Source of the DNA: Paracoccus yibinensis
Lineage (GTDB): Bacteria; Pseudomonadota; Alphaproteobacteria; Rhodobacterales; Rhodobacteraceae
NCBI RefSeq assembly: GCF_030846195.1
Contig: NZ_JAVCWH010000005.1
Coordinates: forward strand, 186,001 to 250,000
Direction: 5' to 3'
DNA length: 64,000 nucleotides
Shown: piece after piece, positions 63,955 through 64,000 of the stretch
Layout of the letters: each line of letters opens with the position of its first letter
Position numbering within the stretch: the first letter of the stretch is position 1
Position numbers and translations under genes: made by a program
Notes under the pieces: generated by a model
The model's input: only the letters and a program-made list of their open reading frames with translations
What the model was told of the DNA's origin: nothing
Database searches by the model: none

Positions 63955-64000
63955 GCTTCTTTCGCACAAGCGTCACCTGTGGCGCTTAGGTCACGCACAG

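Overview
The window is GC-rich DNA from an alphaproteobacterium of the Rhodobacterales, most like Paracoccus or Rhodobacter. The best evidence is the redox locus at 33.0-36.1 kb, where regB diverges from senC-regA-hvrA, as in purple non-sulfur bacteria and their relatives. Supporting evidence is the alphaproteobacterial AddB/AddA pair, an HslV with the prosequence ending in GWHG, and a TsaE-AmgK fusion next to MurU. Genes are dense, often overlapping by 1-26 bp. No gap exceeds about 280 bp, and I saw no tRNA, rRNA, CRISPR array, insertion sequence or prophage.

0-31.4 kb is accessory catabolism. It begins with the 5' part of glcD (glycolate oxidase), a divergent FadR-type regulator and a type II glycerate kinase. 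A Crp/Fnr regulator follows, preceded by a structured intergenic element. A seven-gene minus-strand operon (livG, acyl-CoA synthetase, livH, livM, livK, livF, PaaK-like ligase) combines a branched-chain-type ABC importer with two CoA ligases, under a divergent LysR regulator. Next come an animal-type heme peroxidase and a second tightly coupled minus operon: TRAP transporter (DctQM fusion, DctP), IclR regulator, thiolase, AMP ligase, tandem PCC (DUF296) protein and SDR. The last accessory block is a 5-oxoproline-type module: PxpA, a PxpB-PxpC fusion, a DUF1445 protein and a biotin carboxylase-BCCP protein. It is flanked by two Nramp-fold transporters that lack the metal-binding motifs, with a divergent GntR regulator.

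31.4-44.3 kb is largely core. It holds a PAS protein, regB/senC/regA/hvrA, an HD phosphohydrolase, secB, fxsA, a Tim44-like protein, an Smr protein, a lipoprotein hydrolase and a small PLDc_N protein. hslU and hslV are separated by two opposite-strand genes but carry closely matched heat-shock-like promoters. trxA ends the block.

44.3-64 kb holds tsaE-amgK, murU, addB and addA in one minus operon reading towards trxA. An SH3 protein, dapB, rbfA, a phosphodiester glycosidase-like protein and truB follow. A thiBPQ operon sits under a TPP riboswitch with a visible Shine-Dalgarno-sequestering hairpin. mutS and aroC follow, and the window ends at a possible Pho box.

Two mirror-image palindromic repeat doublets, at 39.2 and 53.5 kb, each sit between convergent genes. 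The most interesting candidate system is the biotin carboxylase/PxpABC/DUF1445 cluster with its two unusual Nramp-like transporters (23.1-31.4 kb).
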